This document shows, one piece after another, positions 23,451 through 33,800 of a DNA stretch of 64,000 nucleotides. Position 1 is the stretch's first letter, and every line of letters begins with the position of its first letter. Both the position numbers and the translations under genes were made by a program. The notes under the pieces were generated by a model that saw only the letters and a program-made list of their open reading frames with translations, was not told the DNA's origin and ran no database searches. This stretch comes from Mesorhabditis belari (taxonomy: Eukaryota; Nematoda; Chromadorea; Rhabditida; Rhabditidae). The stretch covers positions 612,001 to 676,000 of the forward strand of contig CAUEEP010000883.1 of assembly GCA_958450365.1 (NCBI GenBank), given 5' to 3'.

Positions 23451-23822
23451 CGTAAATACTCTAATAGAAGCCCCACTATAGAAGCATCGTGTAGCCTAAG
23501 TTTACTCTCAAACAAAAACTCAGATCTCATCATTAGTTTCTGCGCCTTTGATTATCAAATTAAAGTAGAGAGGAGAAAGTAGAGATCAAATTAAGTGCTA
23601 AATATACGCCTTTTTTCCCCCATTTTCAATCATCTTTTTCTAAGCGCTGGTTAATACTAAAAGGATGTGTTATATCTCAAAAAATCACCCATCTTCTCTA
23701 CTTTAATTTGATATCAAAATGCGCAGAAAACAATGTACTGGTGTCGAGATATGAGCGTTTGTTTGAGTGTAAACTTAGACTACACGATGCTCCTATAGTG
23801 GGACTTCTATTAGAGTATTTAC
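23451..23822. repeat. Second copy of the 5276-5774 foldback family, left arm shortened
   Basis: Begins TACCGTAAATACTCTAATAG and ends CTTCTATTAGAGTATTTACC. It shares GCGCTGGTTAATACTAAAAG and the arm sequence GAGATATGAGCGTTTGTTTG. Confidence 0.75.
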
Positions 23823-24159
23823 CAAAAAGAACAAAATTGTTCTTTAATGATTGTTCTTTAATGATTGTTCTTTAACAATTATGAGCGGAAAATGCCGAAA
23901 AACCCTATCGTAGGTTAGCCATTCGGAGCTGAACACTTTAACCCTAAATACAAAAGTAAAGAAAAGCGGATTTCAAATTATTACTCCCAAAATATGAGCC
24001 AAAGCTTTAATATAACTCTGTGAGCTAATAGCAAGTCTCAAAATCATTTTAGAAAATGAGTAATGCGAGGGAAATCTTTTCATAATGCAAAATTGGGAAG
24101 CTAAATACTTTGAAGCCCATTGGGAAGCTGAATACTTTGATAGTTTACCCAAGCTCAAT

Positions 24160-24380
24160 GCACTAAAAAGCAGGTTTCAAACGTTTCAAAAAGCAGCTTT
24201 CAAAGAGCAGCTTTCAAAACAGCTATGAAAAGATTTTCCTCGCAACCTTTGAAACCTTAAAAGCAGCTTTCAAAGGTTTAAAAAAGCAGCTTTCAAAACT
24301 TTAAAAAAGCAGGTTTGAAAGCTTTAAAAAAAACAGCAGCTTTCAAGGCTTTAAAAAAGCAGCTTTCAAAGGTTTCCCCC
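24160..24380. repeat. Degenerate AAAAGCAGCTTTCAAA array
   Basis: Repeats of AGCAGCTTTCAAAG..TTTAAAA with variable spacing. Confidence 0.7.
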
Positions 24381-24642
24381 TTAAAATATATTACGTTTTA
24401 CGTTTTTCTTCAAATCGTTTCTCTAATAAAGTCTTCAAAACTATTTACTTTTAGCTAATGTCTTTGCAAATAGCTCTCAATTCTTTTAGAATTATATAAA
24501 TGTATGAAAATTATCATTAGTCGAAGTAGACTGAAAAATTTGCGTCTTTTGGCTCGCTGCAAACATGAAGAACGAAAGCAAGAAGAAGACGAAGATGAGG
24601 AAGAAGTAGCGTTTTGAAAAAGCATGGCATTAAGGAATGAGT

Positions 24643-24755
24643 GTAAGAAGAAGTAGAAGAAGAAGAAGTAGAAGAAGAAGAAGTAGAAGAAGAAGAAGTA
24701 GAAGAAGAAGAAGTAGAAGTAGTCGAAGTAGAAGTAGTCGAAGTAGAAAAGCAGG
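24643..24755. repeat. GAAGAAGTAGAAGAA array
   Basis: Trinucleotide-like 15-bp units, part of a family of GAAGAAGATGAG tracts also at 22080-22350. Confidence 0.8.
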
Positions 24756-26010
24756 TTTCAAATTCTGGCCCCTTCAAAGATCAAGCTCTTGCTTTAATTC
24801 TTTGTAAAAGCAAATTTCAAAATCATTTCCTTTCAGTAAAATTGCTTCAAGAATAGCCACATGCACTTCCTTCAAATCAACAAATTTTGCAATAATAAAT
24901 GAAGAAGTATGAAGAAGTAATCGTTGCGAGAAATTCTTCAAATTTGATGATTTGCTCAAGAGGATAAGCGGCTACAAAAGGGGAAGAAATGGCAAAGAAA
25001 TCCGACAACAAGATGAGATTGGAGATTGGGGAAAAGCCTCGTTTCAAAATAGACAAAATGAACGGTCAATCTAGAGCAATAATGGATCTTTTCTTTTTCT
25101 CTGTCGCTTGCAAAAATCTAAATTTATCAAGAAAAATGAAGATAGAGATGATGAAGATTTGAAGATTGAAGATTTGAAGATTGAAGATTGAAGATTCGAA
25201 TTTAACAAATCGAATATTCAAACTACGTCAGCTACCATGAAATAGGCTTATTTTGAAACAGCATTTGTTAAAATTTGTCAATTAATCGTTGATCGCCTCT
25301 AAAAAGCATTACTTCGACGCCGACTTCCCTTACCTACATTATTCTATCGACTAGAGGCTGTTCACCTTGGAAACCTGCTGTGGATATGGGTACGATCCGG
25401 TACGAGATTCAAATTGGTTCCCTATAAAGTATAAAGATATAAAGATATAAAGATATAAAGATTTAAAAGATAAAACTCCTTAAAAAGATCCAATTTCAGA
25501 AAAAAATATCAAATTTTTGAAGTCAAATTTCTCACGCAAAAAAACGTGAGAAAAATTAGCAAAGCAAAAAAAAAGCCGCTTCGAAAAACGAAAAACTTGA
25601 CTTTTTTTGAAAAAGAATTCATTTTTTTGCTCAGCTAAGAAGAAAAAAAAAAGGAAACGAAAAAGAAATTTTGTTTGAGGCAAGCAAATGAAAAGAAATC
25701 TGTCTGGAAAAGAAAGCATTCAAAAAAAGACCGGGATTTCCTTTTCCTTTTCCTTTCCCGTCTTTTTACGTCTTTCTCACCGATTTTTGCCATGATTTTT
25801 CGAGTCTCAAGACTGGACTTTGACACAAGATTGGCTAGGGATTTTTATCGGGAAAAAGGAAATGAAATGGAAAGATCAGAGCTGAAAATTTGTTGCAATT
25901 TGTTGCAAATTGAAAGCCAAATTGAATGCAAATAGCCAAATTGAAATTTCACACAAATTGATTGTGTGAAAGTTTTAAAAGATCACAATTTACAAACTAG
26001 TAATCAAGAA

Positions 26011-26541
26011 TTTCTTTCTAGTTCTGTTTCTAGTTCTGTTTCTAGTTCTGTTTCTAATTCTGTTTCTAGTTCTGGTTTCTAGTTCTAGTTTCTAGTTCTG
26101 TTTCTAGTCCTGTTTCTAGTTCTGTTTCTAGTTCTGTTTCTAGTTCTGGTGCTAGTTCTGTTTCTAGTTCTGTTTCTAGTCCTGTTTCTAGTTCTGTTTC
26201 TAGTTCTGGTTCTAGTTCTGTTTCTAGTTCTGTTTCTAGGTCTAGTTTCTAGTTCTGTTTCTAATTCTGTTTCTAGTTCTGGTTTCTAGTTCTGTTTCTA
26301 TTTCTGGTTTCTAGTTCTGTTTCTAGTTCTGTTTCTAGTCCTGTTTCTAGTTCTGTTTCTAGTTCTGTTTCTAGTTCTGTTTCTAATTCTGTTTCTAGTT
26401 CTGTTTCTATTTCTGGTTTCTAGTTCTGTTTCTAGTTCTGTTTCTAGTTCTAGTTTCTAGTTCTGGTTCTAGTTCTGTTTCTAGTTCTGTTTCTAGTTCT
26501 GTTTCTGATTCTGTTTCTAGTTCTGGTTTCTAGTTCTAGAA
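26011..26541. repeat. Long TCTAGTTCTGTT minisatellite
   Basis: About 44 units of 12 bp with TTCTGGTT and CCTGTT variants. It abuts a truncated mariner. Confidence 0.9.
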
Positions 26542-26587
26542 TGTTTAAAAACTTTGATGGATGAAGAGTTTCCTATTTATCCATCTA

Positions 26588-26795
26588 TTGGGTTGTCCAG
26601 TTAGGAATGCGCGTTTTTTACTATTTTGTAAATTTCTCAAGATAGAGAAATCAAGAAAAAGAGATATATGAGTATTATTCGAAAGCTGAAGATCTCCTCT
26701 ACATTTTGATATAAAAAGTTTTTGAATTTGTTCAGCTTTTGGGCAAATCGACTGCACAGAAGAAAACGAAATGGTTGAATAAAGTTGAAACTCGA
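26588..26795. mobile_element. Truncated left end of the TTGGGTTGTCC mariner family
   Basis: Begins TTGGGTTGTCCAGTTAGGAA after TA and matches the first ~200 bp of 60442-61086. The match then ends without a right TIR. It directly follows the long TCTAGTTCTGTT array. Confidence 0.75.
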
Positions 26796-27232
26796 ATATT
26801 CGAAAAAATTCATTGAATCCAGTGACTTGAATCTTTTTCGCAATTCTCTTTTGTGCGTTTCGTTTGAATGTTATTGCAAAATGCAAAAACGAGGTCAATA
26901 GAGCACACAACGAGTCGATCCTCTTGTTGTCCACTCTCTTGTTGAATTGGAAAAATTGGGCAGTAAAAAAAACACGTTCTCTCACAGTTGTACAATTTTT
27001 GAAAGAGATTCAGAGAAAAAGAGGAGGAAATTTTGAAGGGAAGTCCTTAAAAGTGCAAAGTTATTTGCTGAGTTTTGAAATTTTTGGAATTGATTACCGA
27101 ATTCGAATTGCCTAGTGCTTTTTTGGAGACTTTTTAAACGTAAACGTAAACGAATTCCTTCTAGTTCACTAATTTATGAGAAAAACATTTTTATGAGCTC
27201 ATTATTAAATCTTGAAAGTCGGCTTGAAGCCG

Positions 27233-27425
27233 TTTTACTTTGAGCCGTTTTACTTTGAGCCGTTTTACTTTGAGCCGTTTTACTTTGAGCCGTTTTACTT
27301 TGAGCTGTTGAAGCCGTTTTACTTTGAGCCGTCGAAGCCGTTTTACTTGAAGCCGTTTTACTTTGAGCCGTTTTACTTGAAGCCGTTTTACTTTGAGCCG
27401 TTTTACTTGAAGCCGTTTTACTTCT
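27233..27425. repeat. 15-bp minisatellite TTTTACTTTGAGCCG
   Basis: About 12 units, alternating TTTGAGCCG and TTGAAGCCG. Open on both strands, no gene inferred. Confidence 0.9.
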
Positions 27426-27683
27426 GCAAAAACTAGAAACAAGTTCGAGATCCCATGGCCGACTCTAGAAGATGGACTTGGTCTCAAGTCAAAAAAAAGC
27501 CAGCTTGACTCGGTGCACAAAGCAAAAGGAAAAAAGCAAAAAAGTAATTAGGTGAGCAATCAGGAACTAGTCAAAAAAGAACGAGTTTCAAAGTACTCAG
27601 CTTCAGACTAAGCAAACATCTCACAATTGATGTTCACTATGCAAAACAAGTGAAGAAAGTTAGGTGAAATGAAGGCAGAATCA

Positions 27684-27987
27684 GTCTTGCTTGACCAGTC
27701 TTGCTTGACCAGTCTGGCTTGATCAGTCTGGCTTGATCAGTCTGGCTTGATCAGTCTGGCTTGATCAGTCTGGCTTGATCAGTCTGGCTTGATCAGTCTG
27801 GCTTGATCAGTCTGGCTTGATCAGTCTGGCTTGATCAGTCTGGCTTGATCAGTCTGGCTTGATCAGTCTTGCTTGACCAGTCTGGCTTGATCAGTCTGGC
27901 TTGATCAGTCTGGCTTGATCAGTCTGGCTTGATCAGTCTGGCTTGATCAGTCTGGCTTGATCAGTCTGGCTTGATCAGTCTGGCTTC
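27684..27987. repeat. 14-bp minisatellite AGTCTGGCTTGATC
   Basis: About 22 units, very homogeneous apart from a few TTGCTTGACC units, which suggests recent expansion. Confidence 0.9.
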
Positions 27988-28734
27988 AGCTTCGCCTCCA
28001 CGGCCAACCATTGCCCAAATCCGAAAGTAAAATATATCAAAAATTACTTTTAGTTTCTGAAAAACAAAAAAGCTTTTTTGTTATCACGTCTTAGGAAAAA
28101 GTTATAACCGAAAAATCACCGTTTTAGAACATAAAAGAACATTCATCTCTAATCTTAGCATTGACCGAGATATTAAGGGATCTTTTATAGCCTTTTTTGA
28201 CCACTATAGCATTTGTAACAATCCAGAATTATCTAAAAACTAGAATAGTAGAAAATTGAGGCCAAAAATGGGAAAAGATCGATGGAAATGGAGGGAAAGG
28301 AGAGAGAAAAACGAGAAATGAAAGAAATCCCATGTGTTTTCTTTTCCCTTTCCTCCATTTCGATCCTCTCTTTTCTCCAAAAAGAGGAAGGAAAAAGCAC
28401 ACGGAAGTTCCTTATTGCAGACCGATTTTTTTTTATGAAAAACACATCGAAAAATGATTAACTTTTTTCTTCATTCTGAAAATTATTGTTGGTAGAATGA
28501 ACAACTAGTGAAAAACAGAACTTATAAAAATCAAAGACTTGCCAAAACATAGCTTTAATAGTGCCATTTCTAACCGAGAAAGAAATCGAGAAAGTTACCA
28601 AGAAAAAATCAAAATCAAAAATCAAATCAAGAAATTAACCAAGAAATCATTTTTCAACTTCTTCGACCTTTTTGAAATTTTCGTAAAAGCTTTGTAATGA
28701 AAATGCTTCTTTAAAACACTGCATTCAAACAGGA

Positions 28735-28968
28735 TACCGTATTTTCTCTAATAGTAGTGCAGCCAGCCGAGTTGGCGACTATTTTACGGTTTCCAAGTTT
28801 CGCAGAAGAAGCAGAAGCTCAACACTCTAATCCTCCACAAGATCTCATAGTCAGCTACATTTTCCGACCCCACATCGATAGGTTCTGATAAGCGGTTCTC
28901 GAGATTTCGAGGAATTTAGGCGAAGCTTTGGGTGCACTACTACAGAGAGAATATTAGAGAGAATACGG
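28735..28968. repeat. Family A MITE copy
   Basis: TACCGTATTTTCTCTAATAG at the left and ATTAGAGAGAATACGG at the right, with the shared body CCGACCCCACATCGATAGGT. Confidence 0.75.
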
Positions 28969-29149
28969 CACTCATACTCACTCTGGAGGGTGTAGCTCAG
29001 TCAAAAGATCACCGATTACCATAAAAATTTTACAGGTAAATTTTGACTGGGCCTCCTGTAGCGGTACCCATTATCTAACCGATAGGGGCTCACAAATTTC
29101 TAAAACAAGCTCCCAAAGTTGAGAGTCGCACTTAGCCTAGTTAGACTAG

Positions 29150-29772
29150 TTGTGGCGTTTTCGAAAAACGAGAAAAAAAAACTCACCCTACAGCAAGACA
29201 ACGCCAGCATCCACGTCAGCCGAGCAACCAAGTCATGACTTCAGTCAAAACAAGTGCCTCTTCTGGATTGGCCTGCGTGCTCCCCCGATCTCAACCCCAT
29301 TGAGAATCTGTGGGGAATGCTTGCTCGTCGAGTTTATCACAATTCCACACAATACGCAAATGTTCAAGCACTCAAAGATGCCATTATCCGCGAGTGGAAT
29401 GCTATTCCAAGAAGCACCATCAAGAAGCTAGTTGACAGCATGCCGAGTCGAATATTTGACGTGATCAGTCGCCAGGGACAAGCAACAAAATATTAGACTG
29501 TTATTGTTATAAATAAACCTTGTTATCATAAAAATTGAATAAAACTGCAACAACGACACCAAAATTCGGGGGGTGGCGTATGGTTTTGCACCGGGTGAAT
29601 TTTCGTTTTTTGGCTGTTACATTTTCCCTATTCATGCTATGTCGACGATTTTTGGGGTTTAAGGGTTATTTTTGGTCCTGAATCTAACTACCTTTTCAGT
29701 TTTTTTGTCACTGGCACGGAAGCCGGAGAAAATTGAAATTTAGGGGGTGGCGTATGGTTTTGCTCCGCACTG
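29150..29772 (+). mobile_element. 5'-truncated Tc1-like element with IR/DR-type right end
   Basis: Contains the broken transposase and a complete right end. The motif GGGGTGGCGTATGGTTTTGC occurs twice in the same orientation, at about 29568-29590 and 29743-29772, 175 bp apart. This is the inner and outer direct-repeat layout of IR/DR Tc1-like elements. The outer end stops at GCACTG next to TA, where a TACCGTATTT-type foldback element is interrupted. The left TIR is missing. Confidence 0.75.
29188..29496 (+). pseudogene. Tc1-type transposase, C-terminal part with a nonsense codon
   Basis: Frame LQQDNASIHVSRATKS, TGA at 29236-29238, then VPLLDWPACSPDLNPIENLW and the rest to TAG at 29494. The second Asp of the triad (QQDN) and the Glu (PIENLW) are 34 residues apart, the DD34E of Tc1. 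The N-terminal half is absent. The stop replaces what is usually a tryptophan, so it is inactive. Confidence 0.85.
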
Positions 29773-30013
29773 TAGTAGTGCACCCAGCCGAGTTGATGAC
29801 TATTTTACGGTTTCCAAGTTTTCGCAGAAGCTCAACTCTCAAATCCCTAAAAGGATCTCATCGTCAGCTACATTTTCCGACCTCACATCGTCACATCCGA
29901 CCCACATTCACATCCGATCTCACACCTCACAATAGGGACTGATAAGCGGTTTTCGAGATTTCGAGTAATTTAGGCAAAGCTTACGGTACGCTACTATTAG
30001 GGAAAATACAGTA
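29773..30013. repeat. Family A MITE copy whose left end was cut by the Tc1-like element
   Basis: Starts at TAGTAGTGCACCCAGCCGAG directly after the Tc1 end and finishes CTATTAGGGAAAATACAGTA. The missing left tip shows that the Tc1 element inserted into, or deleted, that end. Confidence 0.75.
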
Positions 30014-30045
30014 AACGGCGATTGATGAATAGATTTCTGTAAATA

Positions 30046-30184
30046 AATGTAAGAATCTTTGGGGTAAGAATCTTTGGGGTAAGAATCTTTGGGGTAAGAA
30101 TCTTTGGGGTAAGAATCTTTGGGGTAAGAATCTTTGGGGTAAGAATCTTTGGGGTAAGAATCTTTGGGGTAAGAATCTTTGGGG
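30046..30184. repeat. 15-bp minisatellite GAATCTTTGGGGTAA
   Basis: Nine identical units about 620 bp before the first M13 exon found. Confidence 0.9.
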
Positions 30185-30800
30185 AAATCTTAAGACTTTA
30201 TCCAAGTCTTAAGCGTAAAATAATCGGGTTTTTACTGAAAATTAAAATGGTTTAAATATTGTGATTTCAATTTTTTCGTTTTTTTTGGCATTTATTTCTT
30301 TTTGTACAACTTTTAAACGCACAACCTTTTTTATAAGAATTTTTTCTTCAACTTTCTTGCAATTCTTGCAATGATCTGAAAAATGCGCGCTTTCATACTA
30401 TAGCACAGTTTTCGAAGAACGTTTATCTTTTTGAATCTTTTTTTGAATTCCAAAACAGAACTAAAGCTTTCCTTTTCACTTTGATTGCTTAAACATTGAA
30501 TTTCAATTTCGTTTTCAATTCCCAAATGCTTTCATCATCAGAAAACTTCTCAAAAACTTCTCAAAAAGAGACAAAACAAATGAAACAATACAATTTTTTG
30601 TTTTGTTTTTTTGAAGGCAATGAAAGGAAATTGAAATAAGCTTTTAAACGCTTTTAAACGCTTTTAAACGCTTTTAAAACATTACAAAACCTTTTACAAA
30701 AGCAAACGCATATGAAGATTTCGATTTTCGCATTTTCGATATGAAGGAATTGCTCTTCGTGTGGTAATTTGATTCGTCTCAACTTCTACCCGATTTTCAG

Positions 30801-33800
30801 CTTTTTTTTCTCCAATATCGGATTGGCTAAATGTGAAAATGGTCGTGAGGATGTGTATTTGAAGTTTTTGACGAATTTCATCGATAAACAAGTCGATCCA
30901 TGCGAGAATTTCTTTCGACATGTAACGAAAATTTGAAACATTTATTTGCTAAAGACTACAAATTGAAAAGTGCTTGAAAGTGCTTGAAAAGTTCACTTTC
31001 TAAGCTCACTAGATATTTTCTAGTAAGAATCTTTAACTTATCTGCTTTCCCAGTGGGTTAACTTAAAGCTTTGAACTTTACAAAATCAAAACCAATCATA
31101 AATATTAGGTTGTCCGGAAATAAATGAGCGTTTTGTATTGTTTATTATTTGGGTGCATTTTTGGGTACATTTTTCTCAATAAAGTATGCTCTGTCTTTTG
31201 TAATTTTATCTACAATTAGAAAGCTGAGTTCGTGCTCTCTTTAACCATACTTTTAAATTTTGTTAAATTTTAGGTTTTAAACCATACCAAAATTAACTCA
31301 AAATGTAATATCCACACAAAGTTGATGGCTAAAAATTTAAACCCCACCCATTATAGGCGGGACTTAGCCTTTTGCCTCATAAATTTGCATGAATATTACA
31401 TTTTAAAGAGGGGGGGGGGAGTATTAATCGCGACCGAGTAACCATAAAAAAAATTTTTACGGCAACCACCTGTTTTTTTATTTTAATATTGCTGATTTTA
31501 TTATAAAAAGAATAAAAATCACCCGACTAGAGTGATTTGATGGGTTTACAAATTTTTGGAGACGCTGCAAGGCTCGCGTAGTTCATCTAAAAGGTAAACT
31601 GCTGTACTTGAGCGAAGATGAAAGTGAGCAAGAGGAAGAATTATAGATTAACAACTTATTTTTATTACCGTAGTCAAACCTCCAATTTTCATTCAGTTAT
31701 CCCAATTTTTGTATCATTCGATGAGGAATCAAAAGGCTCAATCAATGATACCAAAATCTGGCTGATCGAATGTAAACTAAAGGTTTGACTACGGTAGTTT
31801 TCTCAAATCGGTGCCTTTTAGAAAAAGCATTACTCGAGAGGAACACACTCTAATAGATAGCTTAGAAAAAGGCAGCTAGAGATGTTAAAAACCAAAAGTG
31901 TAGATCAAAAGTCTTTTTTGAGTCTTGTTCTTTTCCTTGTTCCACAACATCAAAAAAATGATAAAACAAAAAAAAACGAGAAAAACGAAGGAAAATCGCG
32001 AAATCGGAAAATCGGCTATTGATCTGAGGGTCGCTGGTTCGACTTCCACCGATGACAATATTTTTCAAAAATTTTTTGCTAAGATTCTGAAAATGCGTGT
32101 CTAGGGGTTATTTTTGACGCTGATCACGAAACACATGTTTTTAGCCTAGGTTTCTTCACGGAAAACTAACGAAACGTGAAAACAGCTATTTTTTGGCTCT
32201 GCCGCCCTTTACTAAAATAGCTGTAAAAGCTTTTAGAAAAGAGATATCTCAAAACGGTTTTTACCAATCGATCCGTCTTAAATTCAGCTTTAGGATGAGC
32301 TATAAAACGTCAAAATTGGACAAATTTAAGGTACTCTCCCAAAAAATCCGAAAGGACTTTTCCACCAACCCAATAGATGAACTACGCGAGCCTTGCAGCG
32401 TCTCCAAAAATTTGTAAACCCATCAAATCACTCTAGCCGGGTGATTTTTATTCTTTTTATAATAAAATCAGCGAGATTAAAATAAAAAACAGGTGGTTGA
32501 CGTAAAAAAATATTTTTATCGTCACCCCGGCCCCGATTAATACCCCCCTTTAGCCATACTTTTAAATTTTGTTTCGAATTTTCGCCGTCTTAGATGTCCG
32601 AAACTGAACTTTCGCCAGATTTTCTTTTATGAGTTCAAACTCGGTCGCAATGCAGCTGAAACGGCTCGTAACATTAACAAAGTTTGGGGCCAGCTACCGG
32701 CATACATAAACTTGCTTCTCGTTGGCAAAAATGTGCTAATTGTAATGGTTTTTATTTTGATTAATAAAGTTTTGTTTGGATCAATTTATGGGATTTGAAA
32801 TATTCGAGTTGAAAACGCTCATTTATTTCCGGAAAACCTAATACTTTAATAAAAAGCCTCGTATTAGAAAGCTTCTTTTTAGAAAATCATTTTTACTCAG
32901 CTCCTAGATTTTTCTTAACTACTTTTAGTACCAAAAAATACTAGATTTCAAGAGTTATCGTTTGACACCTAAGCGCAAACTGTAGCTTAAAGCAGCGCCG
33001 AGAAAGAGACGTTCAAAGTTAGACTACGCGACTGTACGCTCGTCATTATCGTATGGCGTTCTATTAGAGTATTCTATTAGAGATAGATGAATTGTCTGAT
33101 ACATGAAAGAAATCAATTAAAAGTTAATATCTAAAAGAAACTCTGGAAATGTTAAAACAAAGTTTTTTCAGGTGTGCCCGAAAACGATCAAATCCTCAGA
33201 GTTACCTACGAATAACGCTTTCACGGCCGAAGAGAAGGCACAAATTCAACGAAAAATGATGCCAGCTGGAAAAATTGAGGTTTAATTGCAATTAGAAGTG
33301 AAAACATTTCCCCTTTCTCTTTCTTGTTCAATCATAATGTTCAATTCAATCATTCGATCGGCGATTTATTTGGATGTGTAGTTGGACGATCGCCTCTAAC
33401 TCATTCCAACACGAGTAGACGTTCCGATCTGAAAAAATAATAGATTAGAGAATAGATTAGATTAAACTTTATCAACTAACGTAATCATAGCACAGTTTAA
33501 TGATTTTGCTTACCAACCTGAATTTCTCGCAAAGACTCCACACAACATCAGATTCATCTGCACTCAACGGGCATCTTCTCATCTAAAGATGGGCTAAAGA
33601 TGGACTTATTAAGACAAGACTGAATAACGAAGTAGTCAAAAATTTGAAAATCTATATCATCATTTTTCTTTAGTACTGAAAAGCTTTACATGAGCTATGT
33701 ATCGGTAAAAATACAGGAAATCTATGAAAGGAAAGCACTTTACACATCGGCGTGAAAATGCGTTTTCTATCGGATTTTTCCGGGAGTACCTTTTTTAGAT

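Larger units (their letters stand above)
19379..28730. other. Intergenic or 5' region without supported exons
   Basis: Between the FBXO11-like gene and the Tc1/M13 region I see no exon with homology. Contents: mariner at 21315, foldbacks at 20369 and 23451, purine tracts (22.0-25.1 kb), the 12-, 14- and 15-bp arrays at 26-28 kb. Open frames at 20.0-20.35 and 22.6-23.3 kb are low-complexity (Ser/Pro/Leu-rich) and match nothing I know. Confidence 0.6.
31105..32841. mobile_element. Mariner-derived element (same TIR family as 53265) with a nested TIR element
   Basis: Ends TTAGGTTGTCCGGAAATAAA... and ...TTTATTTCCGGAAAACCTAA, flanked by TA. Near the right end the plus strand reads FFYEFKLGRNAAETARNI, the mariner helix-turn-helix. 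The middle (about 31405-32550) is a different element with its own long inverted repeats. It sits in the intron between the first two M13 exons. Confidence 0.75.

Noticed and set aside
27191..27520. VKRLK repeat frame (minus) and FYFEP repeat frame (plus)
   Set aside because: 15-bp array, length divisible by three, so open frames are expected.
27684..27987. CRISPR-like regular array
   Set aside because: Units are contiguous 14-bp tandem copies with no unique spacers; eukaryotic context.
31990..32050. tRNA-like GGTTCGACTTCC in the nested TIR element
   Set aside because: Only a B-box-like motif; no A-box or arms that pair.
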